From the NCBI GenBank assembly GCA_949298075.1, contig CASFVA010000008.1, positions 1 through 44,727 on the forward strand: 44,727 nucleotides of DNA, in the 5' to 3' direction. This document shows, one piece after another, positions 17,959 to 27,902 of the stretch (its first letter is position 1; each line of letters begins with the position of its first letter). Source of the stretch: an uncultured Lentisphaeria bacterium (GTDB taxonomy: Bacteria; Verrucomicrobiota; Lentisphaeria; Victivallales; Victivallaceae). A model generated the notes under the pieces. That model searched no databases. It was not told the origin of the DNA and was given only the letters and a program-made list of their open reading frames with translations. The position numbers and the translations under genes are program-made.

Positions 17959-20094
17959 ATGAGCAACCTGAACCGGATTCACGCCGTCAATTCTGTGGCG
18001 GAACGTACCGTCGCCCCGCCCATGGCGGCGAAGGAGTTCTCCATCGGCTTCTATGGAGAGGACGTATTCAACGCCGAGGTCATCCGCCGTTATCTCCCCA
18101 AAAGCGTCGCGGAAAAGCTGCTTTCCACCATTAATGAGGGAGCACCGCTCGATCCGGCCATCGCCGGCGACGTGGCTCATGCCATGAAGGAGTGGGCCCT
18201 CTCCCGCGGTGCTTCACATTTCACCCACTGGTTTCAGCCTCTGACCGGCGGTACCGCCGAAAAGCACGACGCCTTTCTGGAATCCACCGGCCAGGCCCAG
18301 GCCATCATGTCCTTTTCGGGCAAAAACCTCATCGTCGGCGAACCGGATGCCTCCAGCTTTCCCTCCGGAGGGCTGCGCTGCACGTTTGAAGCCCGCGGTT
18401 ACACCGCCTGGGATCCAACCAGTCCGGCTTTCATCAAGCGCCATGCCAACGGCGCCACGCTGTGCATTCCCACCGCGTTCTGCTCCTACACCGGCGAAGC
18501 GCTCGACAAGAAAACTCCCCTGCTGCGCTCCATCCAGGCGCTGGGCAAGGCGGTCAACCGTTTCATGAAGGCTTTCGGACAGGCGGAAGCCCGTCCGGTG
18601 GTGACCCTGGGCGCCGAACAGGAGTACTTTCTGATCGACAAAAACTTCTATCTGCAGCGCCCGGATCTCGTCCAGACCGGACGCACCCTCTTCGGCGCCC
18701 CGCCGCCGAAGCATCAGCAGCTGGAAGACCACTACTTCGGCTCGATCAAACCCCGGATTCTCAATTTCATGAACGAGGTTGAAACCGAACTCTGGAAACT
18801 CGGCATCCCCGCCAAGACCCGGCACAATGAAGTCGCGCCGGCCCAGTTCGAGCTGGCTCCGATGTTTGAGGAGCTCAACCTCGCAGTCGATCACAACATG
18901 CTGATCATGGAAGTGCTCCGGCAGGTCGCCGAGCGCAACGGACTGGTCTGTCTGCTTCATGAAAAACCCTTCGCCGGCGTCAACGGTTCCGGCAAACACA
19001 ACAACTGGGCGGTGGCCTACGGGACGCACAACCTGCTCGACCCGGGTCATGATCCGCGCCAGAACGCGATCTTTCTGACCATGCTCTGCGCCATCATCCG
19101 GGCAATCGATCTGCACAGCGACGTGCTGCGCTCCGCCACCGCCAGCGCCGGCAACGACCACCGGCTCGGCGCCAACGAAGCGCCGCCGGCCATCATTTCG
19201 ATCTTCCTGGGCGAGCAGCTCGCCGACGTCATCGAACAGATCGAAATCGGCGCGGTCAAGGGCAGCCGGACGCCCGGGAAAATGCAAATCGGCGTCGACA
19301 CCCTGCCGCCGCTGCCCCGCGACGCAACCGACCGCAACCGGACCAGTCCGTTCGCGTTCACCGGCAACAAGTTTGAATTCAGGGCGCCCGGCTCCAGCCA
19401 GTCCTGCGCCGGCGTCAACGTGATTCTCAACACCATCGTCGCCGAATCGCTGGATTACATTTCCTCCAAAATTGAGAAGTTCAAGAAGTCCGATTTCAAC
19501 TTCGAACTCCAGAACCTGCTCAAATCGGTCATCAACACCCACAAGCGGGTGATCTTCAACGGCGACAATTATTCCGCCGCCTGGGCCGAGGAAGCCAAAC
19601 GCCGCGGACTGCCCAATCTGCGGACCACCATGGAGGCGCTGCAGCCGCTGCGTACCGCTGAAACCAAGGCGCTGTTTGAGAAGTACGGCGTATTTTCCGG
19701 AGCCGAACTGGAGTCGCGCTATGAGGTGTCGCTGGAGGAATACCACCGCAAAATCAAAATTGAGGGCGAGATTTCGCTCGAAATCGCCCGCAGCATGATC
19801 ATGCCGGTGGTCGCCGACGAATACAGCAAATTCGCTTCGGCCCTCCACACCGCCACGGCCGACCAGCTGAACACCGGAGTCAAAGGACTGCGGGCCGCAG
19901 CCGAGAAGCTCGGCGCCGGCCTCGACGAACTGGCCAACCGCTGCGAAATCCTGGAAGCCGCCCTCAAAGGTCAGCACGAGGATATCATCAGCGCGATGAC
20001 CGAGGTCCGCAAAATCGTCGACTTCCTCGAATATGTCGTGGACGACTCCCGCTGGCCGCTGCCCAAATACCGGGAAATGCTCTTCATTTACTGA
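17959..20094 (+). CDS. glnN: Glutamine synthetase type III
   Basis: ATP-dependent condensation of glutamate and ammonia to glutamine. It is 711 residues, the size of GSIII (~700-730) rather than GSI (~450). Family blocks: MSFSGKNLIVGEPDASSFPSGG in the N-terminal half, TLGAEQEYFLID carrying metal-binding glutamates, the ATP/substrate region KTRHNEVAPAQFELAP, and GSGKHNNW followed by SAGNDHRLGANEAPP. The start at 17959 is chosen over 17878 because AAGGAG at 17945-17950 is 8 nt upstream and the earlier frame would overlap the sigma-54 promoter. It is divergent from gltB, first of the glnN-purF-carA-pyrG-carB run, and ends 25 nt before the next gene. The GS/GOGAT pair thus shares one control region. 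Confidence 0.97.
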   Translation: MSNLNRIHAVNSVAERTVAPPMAAKEFSIGFYGEDVFNAEVIRRYLPKSVAEKLLSTINEGAPLDPAIAGDVAHAMKEWALSRGASHFTHWFQPLTGGTAEKHDAFLESTGQAQAIMSFSGKNLIVGEPDASSFPSGGLRCTFEARGYTAWDPTSPAFIKRHANGATLCIPTAFCSYTGEALDKKTPLLRSIQALGKAVNRFMKAFGQAEARPVVTLGAEQEYFLIDKNFYLQRPDLVQTGRTLFGAPPPKHQQLEDHYFGSIKPRILNFMNEVETELWKLGIPAKTRHNEVAPAQFELAPMFEELNLAVDHNMLIMEVLRQVAERNGLVCLLHEKPFAGVNGSGKHNNWAVAYGTHNLLDPGHDPRQNAIFLTMLCAIIRAIDLHSDVLRSATASAGNDHRLGANEAPPAIISIFLGEQLADVIEQIEIGAVKGSRTPGKMQIGVDTLPPLPRDATDRNRTSPFAFTGNKFEFRAPGSSQSCAGVNVILNTIVAESLDYISSKIEKFKKSDFNFELQNLLKSVINTHKRVIFNGDNYSAAWAEEAKRRGLPNLRTTMEALQPLRTAETKALFEKYGVFSGAELESRYEVSLEEYHRKIKIEGEISLEIARSMIMPVVADEYSKFASALHTATADQLNTGVKGLRAAAEKLGAGLDELANRCEILEAALKGQHEDIISAMTEVRKIVDFLEYVVDDSRWPLPKYREMLFIY

Positions 20095-20119
20095 GGCCAA
20101 TGGCGGAAAGCGGTCAATC

Positions 20120-21907
20120 ATGTCGGATGCGCTTCAACATGAATGCGGCGTTTCTCTCCTGCGGCTGCGCCGGAACCTGCGGTATTACGAACGCAAGTAC
20201 GGCACCGTATACTACGGATACCACAAGCTGGCGCTGCTGCTGGAGAAACAGCACAACCGCGGTCAGGACGGCGCCGGAATCGCCGCCGTCGGACTTGAGG
20301 CCCGCCCGGGGCGCCCGTTCTATCAGTTGGAGAAGTCCTGCAGTGAACTCTCGCTGGCCGATCTGCTCGAACGGATCGGTCGGCGGATTCAGGAAACCCA
20401 GTCCGGCCGGCAGTCGAATTTTTCCGATTCAGATGTGCTGGCCGAGGCTTATCCGTTCTGCGCCGAAGTCTATCTCGGACACCTGCGCTACGGCACGTTC
20501 GGCAACCGGACCCTGGCAGCCTGCCACCCTCTGGTGCGGGACAACTCCTGGCGCAATCACACCCTGCTGCTGGCTGGCAACTTCAACCTCACCAACACCG
20601 GTGTGCTCTTCGAACGCCTGGTGAACTCCGGGCACCATCCCCGCAGCCGTCAGGACAGCGAAATCCTGCTGGCCCAATTGACGCATTTCCTGGAAAAAAC
20701 GCCGTCAAACCAGTCTTTCGGCATGGCCTCCGCCGACATTCTCGGCATCCTGGAGCGGGCGGCCCGGGAATGGGACGGCGGCTTCAACATCTGCGGCATT
20801 TTCGGCAATGGCGATGCATTTGCACTGCGCGACGCCGCCGGAATCCGTCCGGCCTACTATTATTTTGACGACGAAATCGCCGTGGTCGCCTCGGAACGCC
20901 CGGCCATCCAGACCGCGTTCGACCTCTCCAGCGCCGAAGTGAGCGAACTGCCTCCGGGCCACGCCCTGACTGTCATGCGCAACGGCGATGTCAGTCTCAA
21001 ACGCTGTCTCGAACCGGCTCCGGTGCGACGGTGCGTTTTTGAGCGCATCTATTTCTCCCGCGGCAACGACGCCGATATCCACCGGGAACGACGGGCGCTC
21101 GGACGGGCACTGGCGCCCCGCGTACTCGACGCGGTCGGCCACGATTTCGAAAACACGGTGTTTTCCTACATCCCCAACACCGCCCAGATCGCTTTTCACG
21201 GTCTGCTCGATGAACTGTACAATACCGGGCACGGTCAACGGGTCCGCTTCGCCCAGATCGCGGTAAAGGACGCCAAATTCCGGACATTCATCACCGACGT
21301 CTCCCAGCGCCGGGAACTGTTTCCCCACGTCTACGACGTCACCTACGGCGTCGTGCGTCCCGGCTCCGACCAGTTGGTGGTGCTTGACGACTCCATTGTC
21401 CGCGGCAACACGCTGCGCAATGCCATTCTGCCGATGCTCGATCGCCTCGGCCCCCGGAAAATCGTGGTGGTCTCCAGCGCACCGCCGGTAAAATATCCGG
21501 ATTGCTACGGCATCGACATGGCCAGCTTCGGCGAACTGGTCGCCTTTGAAGCGGTCATGGCCATTTTGCGGCGCCGGGGTCGGGACGACCTGATCGCTGA
21601 ATGCGCCCGCAACGCAGAAACCGATCTCGCCGGAACCGATCGGGAGTGTCAGAATCGCGCCCGGCCTCTCTACGATGCCGTCACCGGGGAGGAACTCGCC
21701 AGGGAAATCGCCGACCGGCTCAAACCCGCGCAGCTGAGAGCGGACTTTGAAGTGGTGTTTCAAAGCTGCCGGGAACTGCGCTGCTGCTGCCCCAACCACA
21801 CCGGCGACTGGTATTTCACCGGAAACTATCCGACTCCGGGCGGCAACCGGGTCGTCAACCGGGCTTTGTTGAATTATCTGAATATGATCAATCAGAGGGC
21901 TTATTGA
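20120..21907 (+). CDS. purF: Amidophosphoribosyltransferase, long PurF-type
   Basis: Predicted first step of purine synthesis: PRPP plus glutamine to phosphoribosylamine. It is 595 residues, longer than classical PurF (~450-510) and like the long form seen in Bacteroidetes. The start at 20120 (MSDALQHECGV) has GGAAAG 9 nt upstream. Cys9 would become the N-terminal nucleophile after removal of an eight-residue propeptide. Class II amidotransferase marks: QHNRGQDGAGIA and YLGHLRYGTFG. The phosphoribosyltransferase PRPP loop is VVLDDSIVRGNTLRNAI, then SSAPPVKYPDCYGIDM. The C-terminus holds a cysteine-rich patch (CRELRCCCPNHTGDWYFTG) of unknown role. It lies between glnN and carA (4-nt gap). A related amidotransferase role is possible but less likely. 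Confidence 0.82.
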   Translation: MSDALQHECGVSLLRLRRNLRYYERKYGTVYYGYHKLALLLEKQHNRGQDGAGIAAVGLEARPGRPFYQLEKSCSELSLADLLERIGRRIQETQSGRQSNFSDSDVLAEAYPFCAEVYLGHLRYGTFGNRTLAACHPLVRDNSWRNHTLLLAGNFNLTNTGVLFERLVNSGHHPRSRQDSEILLAQLTHFLEKTPSNQSFGMASADILGILERAAREWDGGFNICGIFGNGDAFALRDAAGIRPAYYYFDDEIAVVASERPAIQTAFDLSSAEVSELPPGHALTVMRNGDVSLKRCLEPAPVRRCVFERIYFSRGNDADIHRERRALGRALAPRVLDAVGHDFENTVFSYIPNTAQIAFHGLLDELYNTGHGQRVRFAQIAVKDAKFRTFITDVSQRRELFPHVYDVTYGVVRPGSDQLVVLDDSIVRGNTLRNAILPMLDRLGPRKIVVVSSAPPVKYPDCYGIDMASFGELVAFEAVMAILRRRGRDDLIAECARNAETDLAGTDRECQNRARPLYDAVTGEELAREIADRLKPAQLRADFEVVFQSCRELRCCCPNHTGDWYFTGNYPTPGGNRVVNRALLNYLNMINQRAY

Positions 21908-21911
21908 AATC

Positions 21912-22991
21912 ATGCAACGCAAACACTTTCTGGCGCTGGCCGATGGAACCGTATTTTACGGCGGTTCCTGCGGCGCCCCCGTCGACGCCGTGGGCGAGGC
22001 GGTTTTCAACACCGGAATGACCGGCTATCAGGAGATCGTCAGCGATCCCTCCTACGCCGGGCAGTTCGTCACCCTGAGCGCTCCCGAAATCGGCAACTAC
22101 GGCTGCAACCGCGAGGATATGGAATCCCGCGGCCTTTTTTTGAATGGACTGATTGTACAGGAAATGAATCCGCCCTCCAATTACCGGTCGGAAGAGCCGC
22201 TGACCGACCTTCTCGGGAGGTTCAAGGTTCCGGCTCTGTGCGGAGTGGACACCCGGCGCCTGGTGCTTCATCTGCGTGACCACGGCACCCAGAAAGCCTT
22301 CCTGCACGCTTCCGACCGGCCGCTGGACCCTGCCGAAGCCGTGGCCCGCGCCCGCGCCTGGGAGGGGCTGGACAATCAGGATTACGCCGCCCGGGTCAGT
22401 GTTTCCGAACCGTTTTTCTGGAGCCGTTCCGGCAAATACCGCGTGGTCGCCTACGATTTCGGCGTCAAATACAACATCCTGCGCAGCCTCGCCGCCGCCG
22501 GATGCGCGGTCGAAGTGGTGCCGGCGTGGACAACGGCTGCGGAAGTGCTGTCCCGCCGGCCCGACGGAGTCTTTCTCTCCAACGGTCCCGCTGACCCCGG
22601 AGCTGTCAGGGGAGCCATCGAGGCCGCCCGCGAATTGATCGGCAAAGTGCCGCTCATGGGAATCTGCCTCGGACATCAAATCCTCGGGATCGCCTCCGGC
22701 GCCGTCTGCGGACGGCTCAAATTCGGACACCACGGCTGCAACCATCCCGTCAAAAACCTGCTGCTCAACACCATCGAAATCACCAGCCAGAACCACAATT
22801 TCGCCCTTGACGCCGGGAAACTGCCATCCACGCTGGAGCTGACCCACGTCAACCTCAACGATCACACCGTGGAGGGCGTCCGCCATGTCCGCGAACCCAT
22901 GTTCAGTGTGCAATACCACCCTGAAGCCGCGCCGGGACCGCACGATGCGGACTATCTGTTCTCTCAGTTCACCCGGCTTATGGAAAGGTAA
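21912..22991 (+). CDS. carA: Carbamoyl-phosphate synthase small subunit
   Basis: Glutaminase subunit delivering ammonia to CarB for carbamoyl phosphate (pyrimidines and arginine). It is 359 residues, normal length. The N-terminal domain has the typical GEAVFNTGMTGYQEI(V)SDPSYAGQ and GVDTRRL blocks. The class I amidotransferase domain holds Cys252 in MGICLGHQILG and the His-Glu pair in VQYHPEAAPGP. It starts 4 nt after the purF stop and is followed by pyrG after 6 nt; the natural partner carB comes after pyrG, an interrupted carAB order. Confidence 0.96.
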   Translation: MQRKHFLALADGTVFYGGSCGAPVDAVGEAVFNTGMTGYQEIVSDPSYAGQFVTLSAPEIGNYGCNREDMESRGLFLNGLIVQEMNPPSNYRSEEPLTDLLGRFKVPALCGVDTRRLVLHLRDHGTQKAFLHASDRPLDPAEAVARARAWEGLDNQDYAARVSVSEPFFWSRSGKYRVVAYDFGVKYNILRSLAAAGCAVEVVPAWTTAAEVLSRRPDGVFLSNGPADPGAVRGAIEAARELIGKVPLMGICLGHQILGIASGAVCGRLKFGHHGCNHPVKNLLLNTIEITSQNHNFALDAGKLPSTLELTHVNLNDHTVEGVRHVREPMFSVQYHPEAAPGPHDADYLFSQFTRLMER

Positions 22992-22997
22992 TCCATC

Positions 22998-24602
22998 ATG
23001 GCCAAGCACATCTTCATCACCGGCGGCGTCGTTTCCAGTCTCGGCAAAGGCATCACCGCCGCCAGCCTGGCGTTGCTGCTCAAGAGCCGCGGTTACCGGG
23101 TCGCCATGCAGAAGCTCGACCCCTATCTCAACGTCGATCCCGGCACCATGTCGCCCTATCAGCACGGAGAGGTTTTCGTCACCGACGACGGCGCGGAAAC
23201 CGACCTTGACCTCGGACACTATGAACGGTTCGCCGGAGTGACCTGCAGCAAGGCAAGCAACTACACTTCCGGCAAAATCTACAGCAATGTCATCGCCCGC
23301 GAACGCGCCGGCGAATACCTCGGCGGCACCGTACAGGTGATTCCGCACATCACGGACGAAATCAAACGCGCCATTCAGTCGGCGGCCGCGCCGGACATTG
23401 ACATTGTCATGACCGAGATCGGCGGTACCGCCGGCGATATCGAATCCCTGCCGTTTCTGGAGGCCGCCCGCCAGTTCAAACTGGAGTCCGGCGCCGGCAA
23501 TGCGATATTCATTCACCTCACGCTGCTGCCCTACATCCGGGCGGCAGGCGAACTCAAAACCAAGCCCAGCCAGCAGTCGGTGGCGGTGCTGAGAAACATC
23601 GGGATTTTTCCTGACATCCTCGTCTGCCGCACCGAGGTTCCCATGGCCGAAGAACACCGCCGCAAACTGGCGCTCTTCTGCAATGTGCCCCGCGACCTGG
23701 TCATTGAGGAGCAGGATGTCAAGCATTCGATTTATGAAGTTCCGGCGGAACTGGCCGCCCAGCAGCTCGACGCCAAGACGCTGGAAAGTCTGAGGCTTCC
23801 GGTTCCGCCCCTCCGCCATACCGACTGGGACAAGCTGGTTCCGACCGTGCTCCATCCCGAACGGCGCTGCCGGATCGCGCTGGTCGGCAAGTACGTGAGC
23901 TGCCGCGATGCCTACAAGAGCGTTTACGAGGCCCTGGACCACGCCGGACTGGCCGCCTCCGCCAAGGTTGACATCGACATGATCGAGGCCGAGGAACTTG
24001 AATCCGGCACCGCCCGGCTGAATTCCGCCGACGGCATTCTGATTCCGGGCGGATTCGGCAACCGCGGGGTGCCCGGCAAACTGGCGGCCATCCGTTACGC
24101 CCGGGAGCATGATGTGCCGCTGCTGGGAATCTGTCTGGGCATGCAGTGCATTGTCATTGAATTCGCCCGCGATGTTCTGAACTGGTCCGACGCCGACAGC
24201 ACCGAGTTCAACTCCGCCACTGCGCATCCGGTGATCGATCTCATGGACGACCAGCGCGGCGTCACCGCCAAGGGCGGCACCATGCGGCTCGGAGCCTATC
24301 CGTGCCTGCTGCGGCCGGGCAGTCTGAGCCTGAAACTTTACGGTGGTCCGGAAATCTCAGAACGCCATCGGCACCGTTACGAATTCAACAACCTGTTCCG
24401 GGAACAGCTGGAACGGGCCGGACTCCGGGTTGCCGGAACCAGTCCGAACGACAAGCTGGTTGAAATGGTTGAACTGCCCGGACTCCGCTTTTTTGTCGGA
24501 TGTCAGTTTCACCCCGAATTTAAATCGCGTCCCACCGCCGCTCACCCGTTGTTTTCCGGATTGATCCACGCCGCGCTGGAACGTCAGAACGAGAGAGGAT
24601 AA
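22998..24602 (+). CDS. pyrG: CTP synthase
   Basis: Converts UTP to CTP with ATP and glutamine. It is 534 residues, normal length. The synthetase domain opens with [20 protein letters not shown] (P-loop) and has [20 protein letters not shown] and the [14 protein letters not shown] block. The glutaminase domain carries Cys379 in [15 protein letters not shown] and FHPEFKSRP near the C-terminus. GGAAAGG precedes the ATG. It is inserted between carA and carB with 6-nt gaps on each side, so the three are surely co-transcribed. Confidence 0.97.
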   Translation: MAKHIFITGGVVSSLGKGITAASLALLLKSRGYRVAMQKLDPYLNVDPGTMSPYQHGEVFVTDDGAETDLDLGHYERFAGVTCSKASNYTSGKIYSNVIARERAGEYLGGTVQVIPHITDEIKRAIQSAAAPDIDIVMTEIGGTAGDIESLPFLEAARQFKLESGAGNAIFIHLTLLPYIRAAGELKTKPSQQSVAVLRNIGIFPDILVCRTEVPMAEEHRRKLALFCNVPRDLVIEEQDVKHSIYEVPAELAAQQLDAKTLESLRLPVPPLRHTDWDKLVPTVLHPERRCRIALVGKYVSCRDAYKSVYEALDHAGLAASAKVDIDMIEAEELESGTARLNSADGILIPGGFGNRGVPGKLAAIRYAREHDVPLLGICLGMQCIVIEFARDVLNWSDADSTEFNSATAHPVIDLMDDQRGVTAKGGTMRLGAYPCLLRPGSLSLKLYGGPEISERHRHRYEFNNLFREQLERAGLRVAGTSPNDKLVEMVELPGLRFFVGCQFHPEFKSRPTAAHPLFSGLIHAALERQNERG

Positions 24603-24608
24603 GCCGTC

Positions 24609-27600
24609 ATGCCGAAAAGAACCGACATCAGGAAAATCATGTTGATCGGCTCCGGCCCGATTGTGATCGGCCAGGGCTGTGAATTTGACTATTCCGGAGT
24701 GCAGGCCTGCAAAGTCCTGAAAAAAGAAGGTTTTGAAGTGGTGCTGGTCAACAGCAATCCCGCCACCATCATGACTGATCCGGAATTCGCCGACCGCACC
24801 TACATCGAACCGCTCACCCTGGACAGCCTTCATGAAATCATCCGACGCGAACGCCCGGACGCCCTGCTGCCGACGCTCGGCGGCCAGACTGCGCTCAATC
24901 TGGCGATGGAACTGGCCGACGCCAAACTGCTGAAGCGCTATCAGCTCGAGCTGATCGGAGCCAACGCGGAGGCCATCCGCCGCGCGGAAGACCGCCAGCA
25001 GTTCAAGGAGGCCATGCAGGAAATCGGACTTGACGTGCCGCGTTCCGGTTCCGCCCATTCCATGGAGGAGGCCAAGGCGGTGGCCCGAACCATCGGCAGC
25101 TGGCCGCTGATCATCCGTCCCGGCTTCACGCTCGGCGGCACCGGCGGCGGCATCGCCCGCAACCTCGAGGAGTTCGAAACCATCGTCGCCCGGGGACTGG
25201 AAGCCAGCCGCAACAGCGAAGTGCTGATTGAGGAATCTCTGCTGGGCTGGAAGGAATTTGAAATGGAGGTGATCCGCGACCGGAACAACTCCTCGGTCAT
25301 CGTCTGCTCAATTGAAAACCTCGATCCGATGGGCATTCATACCGGAGACTCCATCACCGTGGCTCCGGCCATGACGCTGACCGACCGGGAGTACCAGGCC
25401 ATGCGCGACGACAGCTTGCGGGTCATGGAGGCCATCGGCGTCGAAACCGGCGGTTCCAACGTGCAGTGGGCGGTCAATCCCGCGACCGGACGCCGGATCA
25501 TCATTGAAATGAATCCCCGGGTATCGCGGTCCAGTGCGCTGGCCTCCAAGGCAACCGGCTTTCCCATCGCCAAAATTGCCGCGCTGCTGGCGGTGGGCTA
25601 CACGCTTGACGAACTGCGCAATGACATTACCCGCTCCACTCCGGCCTGTTTCGAACCGGCGCTGGATTATGTAGTGGTCAAAGTGCCGCGCTTCACGTTC
25701 GAAAAATTTCCGGCCGCCGACTCCACGCTTGGCACTCAGATGAAATCAGTCGGCGAGGCCATGGCCATCGGACGCAACTTTCAGCAGGCGTTCCAGAAGG
25801 CGCTGCGGTCGCTGGAAACCGGACGGGCGGGATTCGGTTCCGACGGCCGGGATGAACGTTTCGAAGCCATGAGCGACGCCGAACTGGCCGCTGAACTCGC
25901 CCGCCCCAACGCCGACCGGATTTTCGAAGTCAGAGCGGCGTTCCGACGGAACTGGAGCGTGGACCAGCTCTACGAACTGACCCGCATCGACCGCTTCTTT
26001 TTGCGCAAACTCGCCGAACTGGCCGCGTTTGAGGACCGGATATCACCGGATCCGGCCATCCTGCGCCGGGCCAAGGAACTCGGTTACAGCGACCGCCAGA
26101 TCGCTTTCCGGCTCGGTACCGATGAAAATTCCGTCCGCCAGCTCCGCAAGCGGCACGGCATTGTACCGGTCTACGGGACGGTTGACACCTGCGCCGGAGA
26201 ATTCACCGCGCCGACACCGTACTACTATTCGACCTACGCCGAATACGACGAGCCGGTGCGGGATTCGGGGGAACGCCGCCGCGTCATGATTCTCGGGGGC
26301 GGCCCCAACCGCATCGGCCAGGGCATTGAATTCGATTACTGCTGCGTCCACGCCGCCTTCGCCCTGCGCGAAGCCGGATTCGAGACCATTATGGTCAACA
26401 GTAATCCGGAGACGGTTTCCACCGACTACGACACCAGTGACAAACTTTATTTTGAACCCCTCACGCTGGAGGATGTGCTCAACATCTACGAACGGGAACA
26501 ATGCTGGGGCGTGATCGTTCAGCTCGGCGGCCAGACCCCGCTCAACCTGGCCCAGGCGCTCCGGGCCAGCGGCGCCAACGTCATCGGCACCTCGCCGGAC
26601 GACATCGACGCCGCCGAAGACCGGGATTTCTTCAAACAGCTCTGTGAAAAACTCGGCATCATGCAGCCACCCAACGGCATTGCCCGCAACGTCGACGAGG
26701 CGGTGGCGGTCACCGAACGGATCGGCTATCCGGTGCTGGTGCGGCCGTCGTTTGTGCTGGGCGGACGGGCGATGGTGATCGTCTACAAGGAAAAATACCT
26801 GCGGCAGTTCGTCGAAGCCGCCGAAGCCGTGAGCGAAGGCAAACCGATTCTGATCGACCGGTTTCTGGAGGACGCCGTCGAACTGGATGTCGACTGCATT
26901 TCCGACGGCACCACCACGCTGATCGGCGCCATTATGGAACACGTCGAGCTGGCCGGAATCCATTCCGGCGACTCGGCCTGTTCGATTCCAACCCGCAGCC
27001 TGTCGCCGGAAATTCTGGATCAGGTCAGAAAACATGCCCTGGCGCTGGCCGAACATCTTCACGTCCGCGGTCTGATGAATATTCAGTTTGCGGTCCAGCA
27101 CGACCAGGTGTACATCATCGAAGTCAATCCGCGGGCCTCGCGCACAGTTCCCTTTGTCAGCAAATCCATCGGGGTGCCGCTGGCCAAAAAAGCGGCGCTC
27201 TGCATGGTCGGTCAGACGCTCGAAGAGGCCGGATTCACCCGCGAGGTGCTGCCGACCTACACCTGCTTCAAGGAGGCGGTGTTCCCCTTCGTCAAGTTTC
27301 CGGGCGTGGACATTGTGCTCTCGCCGGAAATGAAATCCACCGGGGAAGTCATGGGCATCGACTTCGGAGTGGGGGCGGCTTACCTCAAGAGCCAGCAGGC
27401 CTCCGGCAATGCGATTCCGCTCCGGGGCGGCGTGTTCCTGTCGCTCCGCGATCCGGACAAGGAGCCGGCGCTGCCGCTGATCCGGGAACTGACCGAGCTC
27501 GGTTTCGAGATTTACGCCACCCGCGGCACCGCCACCATGCTTTACAATCACGGAATCCGCTGCCACGCCGTCTACCGGATCAGTCTGGGACGGCCCAATC

Positions 27601-27842
27601 TGCTCGACCTCCTGCAGGAGGGCAAAATCCAGTGGATCGTCAACACTCCGGAACAGGGTGCGGCGTCAATGGTCGATGAAATCCGCATGCGTTCCGGAGC
27701 CGTGGCGGCCGGCTGTCCGATCACCACCACGTTGTCGGCGTTCGCAGCGGCCATGGAGGGCCTGGAAACCACCATTGACTCCGGACGCATGACGGTCTGC
27801 AGTCTGCAGGAATATCACCGTCATCTGCGGTTCAAGGGTTGA
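24609..27842 (+). CDS. carB: Carbamoyl-phosphate synthase large subunit
   Basis: Synthetase subunit with two ATP-grasp halves: the first phosphorylates bicarbonate and forms carbamate, the second phosphorylates carbamate. It is 1077 residues, normal length. Duplicated marks: [18 protein letters not shown] near residue 12 and [19 protein letters not shown] in the middle; [14 protein letters not shown] versus [33 protein letters not shown] versus [18 protein letters not shown]. The C-terminal MGS-like regulatory domain begins near [18 protein letters not shown]. The stop TGA (27840-27842) lies inside the -35 of the guaA promoter. Confidence 0.97.
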   Translation: MPKRTDIRKIMLIGSGPIVIGQGCEFDYSGVQACKVLKKEGFEVVLVNSNPATIMTDPEFADRTYIEPLTLDSLHEIIRRERPDALLPTLGGQTALNLAMELADAKLLKRYQLELIGANAEAIRRAEDRQQFKEAMQEIGLDVPRSGSAHSMEEAKAVARTIGSWPLIIRPGFTLGGTGGGIARNLEEFETIVARGLEASRNSEVLIEESLLGWKEFEMEVIRDRNNSSVIVCSIENLDPMGIHTGDSITVAPAMTLTDREYQAMRDDSLRVMEAIGVETGGSNVQWAVNPATGRRIIIEMNPRVSRSSALASKATGFPIAKIAALLAVGYTLDELRNDITRSTPACFEPALDYVVVKVPRFTFEKFPAADSTLGTQMKSVGEAMAIGRNFQQAFQKALRSLETGRAGFGSDGRDERFEAMSDAELAAELARPNADRIFEVRAAFRRNWSVDQLYELTRIDRFFLRKLAELAAFEDRISPDPAILRRAKELGYSDRQIAFRLGTDENSVRQLRKRHGIVPVYGTVDTCAGEFTAPTPYYYSTYAEYDEPVRDSGERRRVMILGGGPNRIGQGIEFDYCCVHAAFALREAGFETIMVNSNPETVSTDYDTSDKLYFEPLTLEDVLNIYEREQCWGVIVQLGGQTPLNLAQALRASGANVIGTSPDDIDAAEDRDFFKQLCEKLGIMQPPNGIARNVDEAVAVTERIGYPVLVRPSFVLGGRAMVIVYKEKYLRQFVEAAEAVSEGKPILIDRFLEDAVELDVDCISDGTTTLIGAIMEHVELAGIHSGDSACSIPTRSLSPEILDQVRKHALALAEHLHVRGLMNIQFAVQHDQVYIIEVNPRASRTVPFVSKSIGVPLAKKAALCMVGQTLEEAGFTREVLPTYTCFKEAVFPFVKFPGVDIVLSPEMKSTGEVMGIDFGVGAAYLKSQQASGNAIPLRGGVFLSLRDPDKEPALPLIRELTELGFEIYATRGTATMLYNHGIRCHAVYRISLGRPNLLDLLQEGKIQWIVNTPEQGAASMVDEIRMRSGAVAAGCPITTTLSAFAAAMEGLETTIDSGRMTVCSLQEYHRHLRFKG

Positions 27843-27871
27843 GAAAAAGGCCGCCGGCCATTATATTATGA
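27839..27871 (+). promoter_or_regulatory. guaA promoter overlapping the carB stop codon
   Basis: -35 TTGAGA (27839-27844), whose TGA is the carB stop, 17-nt spacer, -10 TATATT (27862-27867). Predicted start near 27874 gives a leader of about 29 nt. The 21 nt at 27851-27871 are identical to the uvrB promoter core. Confidence 0.72.
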
Positions 27872-27902
27872 AGATAGTACCGCTGATTAACAAGGATTTT
27901 AC

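Noticed and set aside
21888-24227. A 779-residue open frame on the minus strand, and similar long antisense frames over glnN (18214-20121), uvrB (7835-9523) and carB (26043-27566)
   Set aside because: They lie exactly opposite well-identified genes, have low-complexity composition expected from GC-rich codons read backwards, lack ribosome sites and resemble no family.
27851-27871. The 21-nt repeat shared with 7585-7605 as an insertion-element end
   Set aside because: There is no target duplication, no inverted partner and no transposase nearby, and both copies sit exactly at promoter position.
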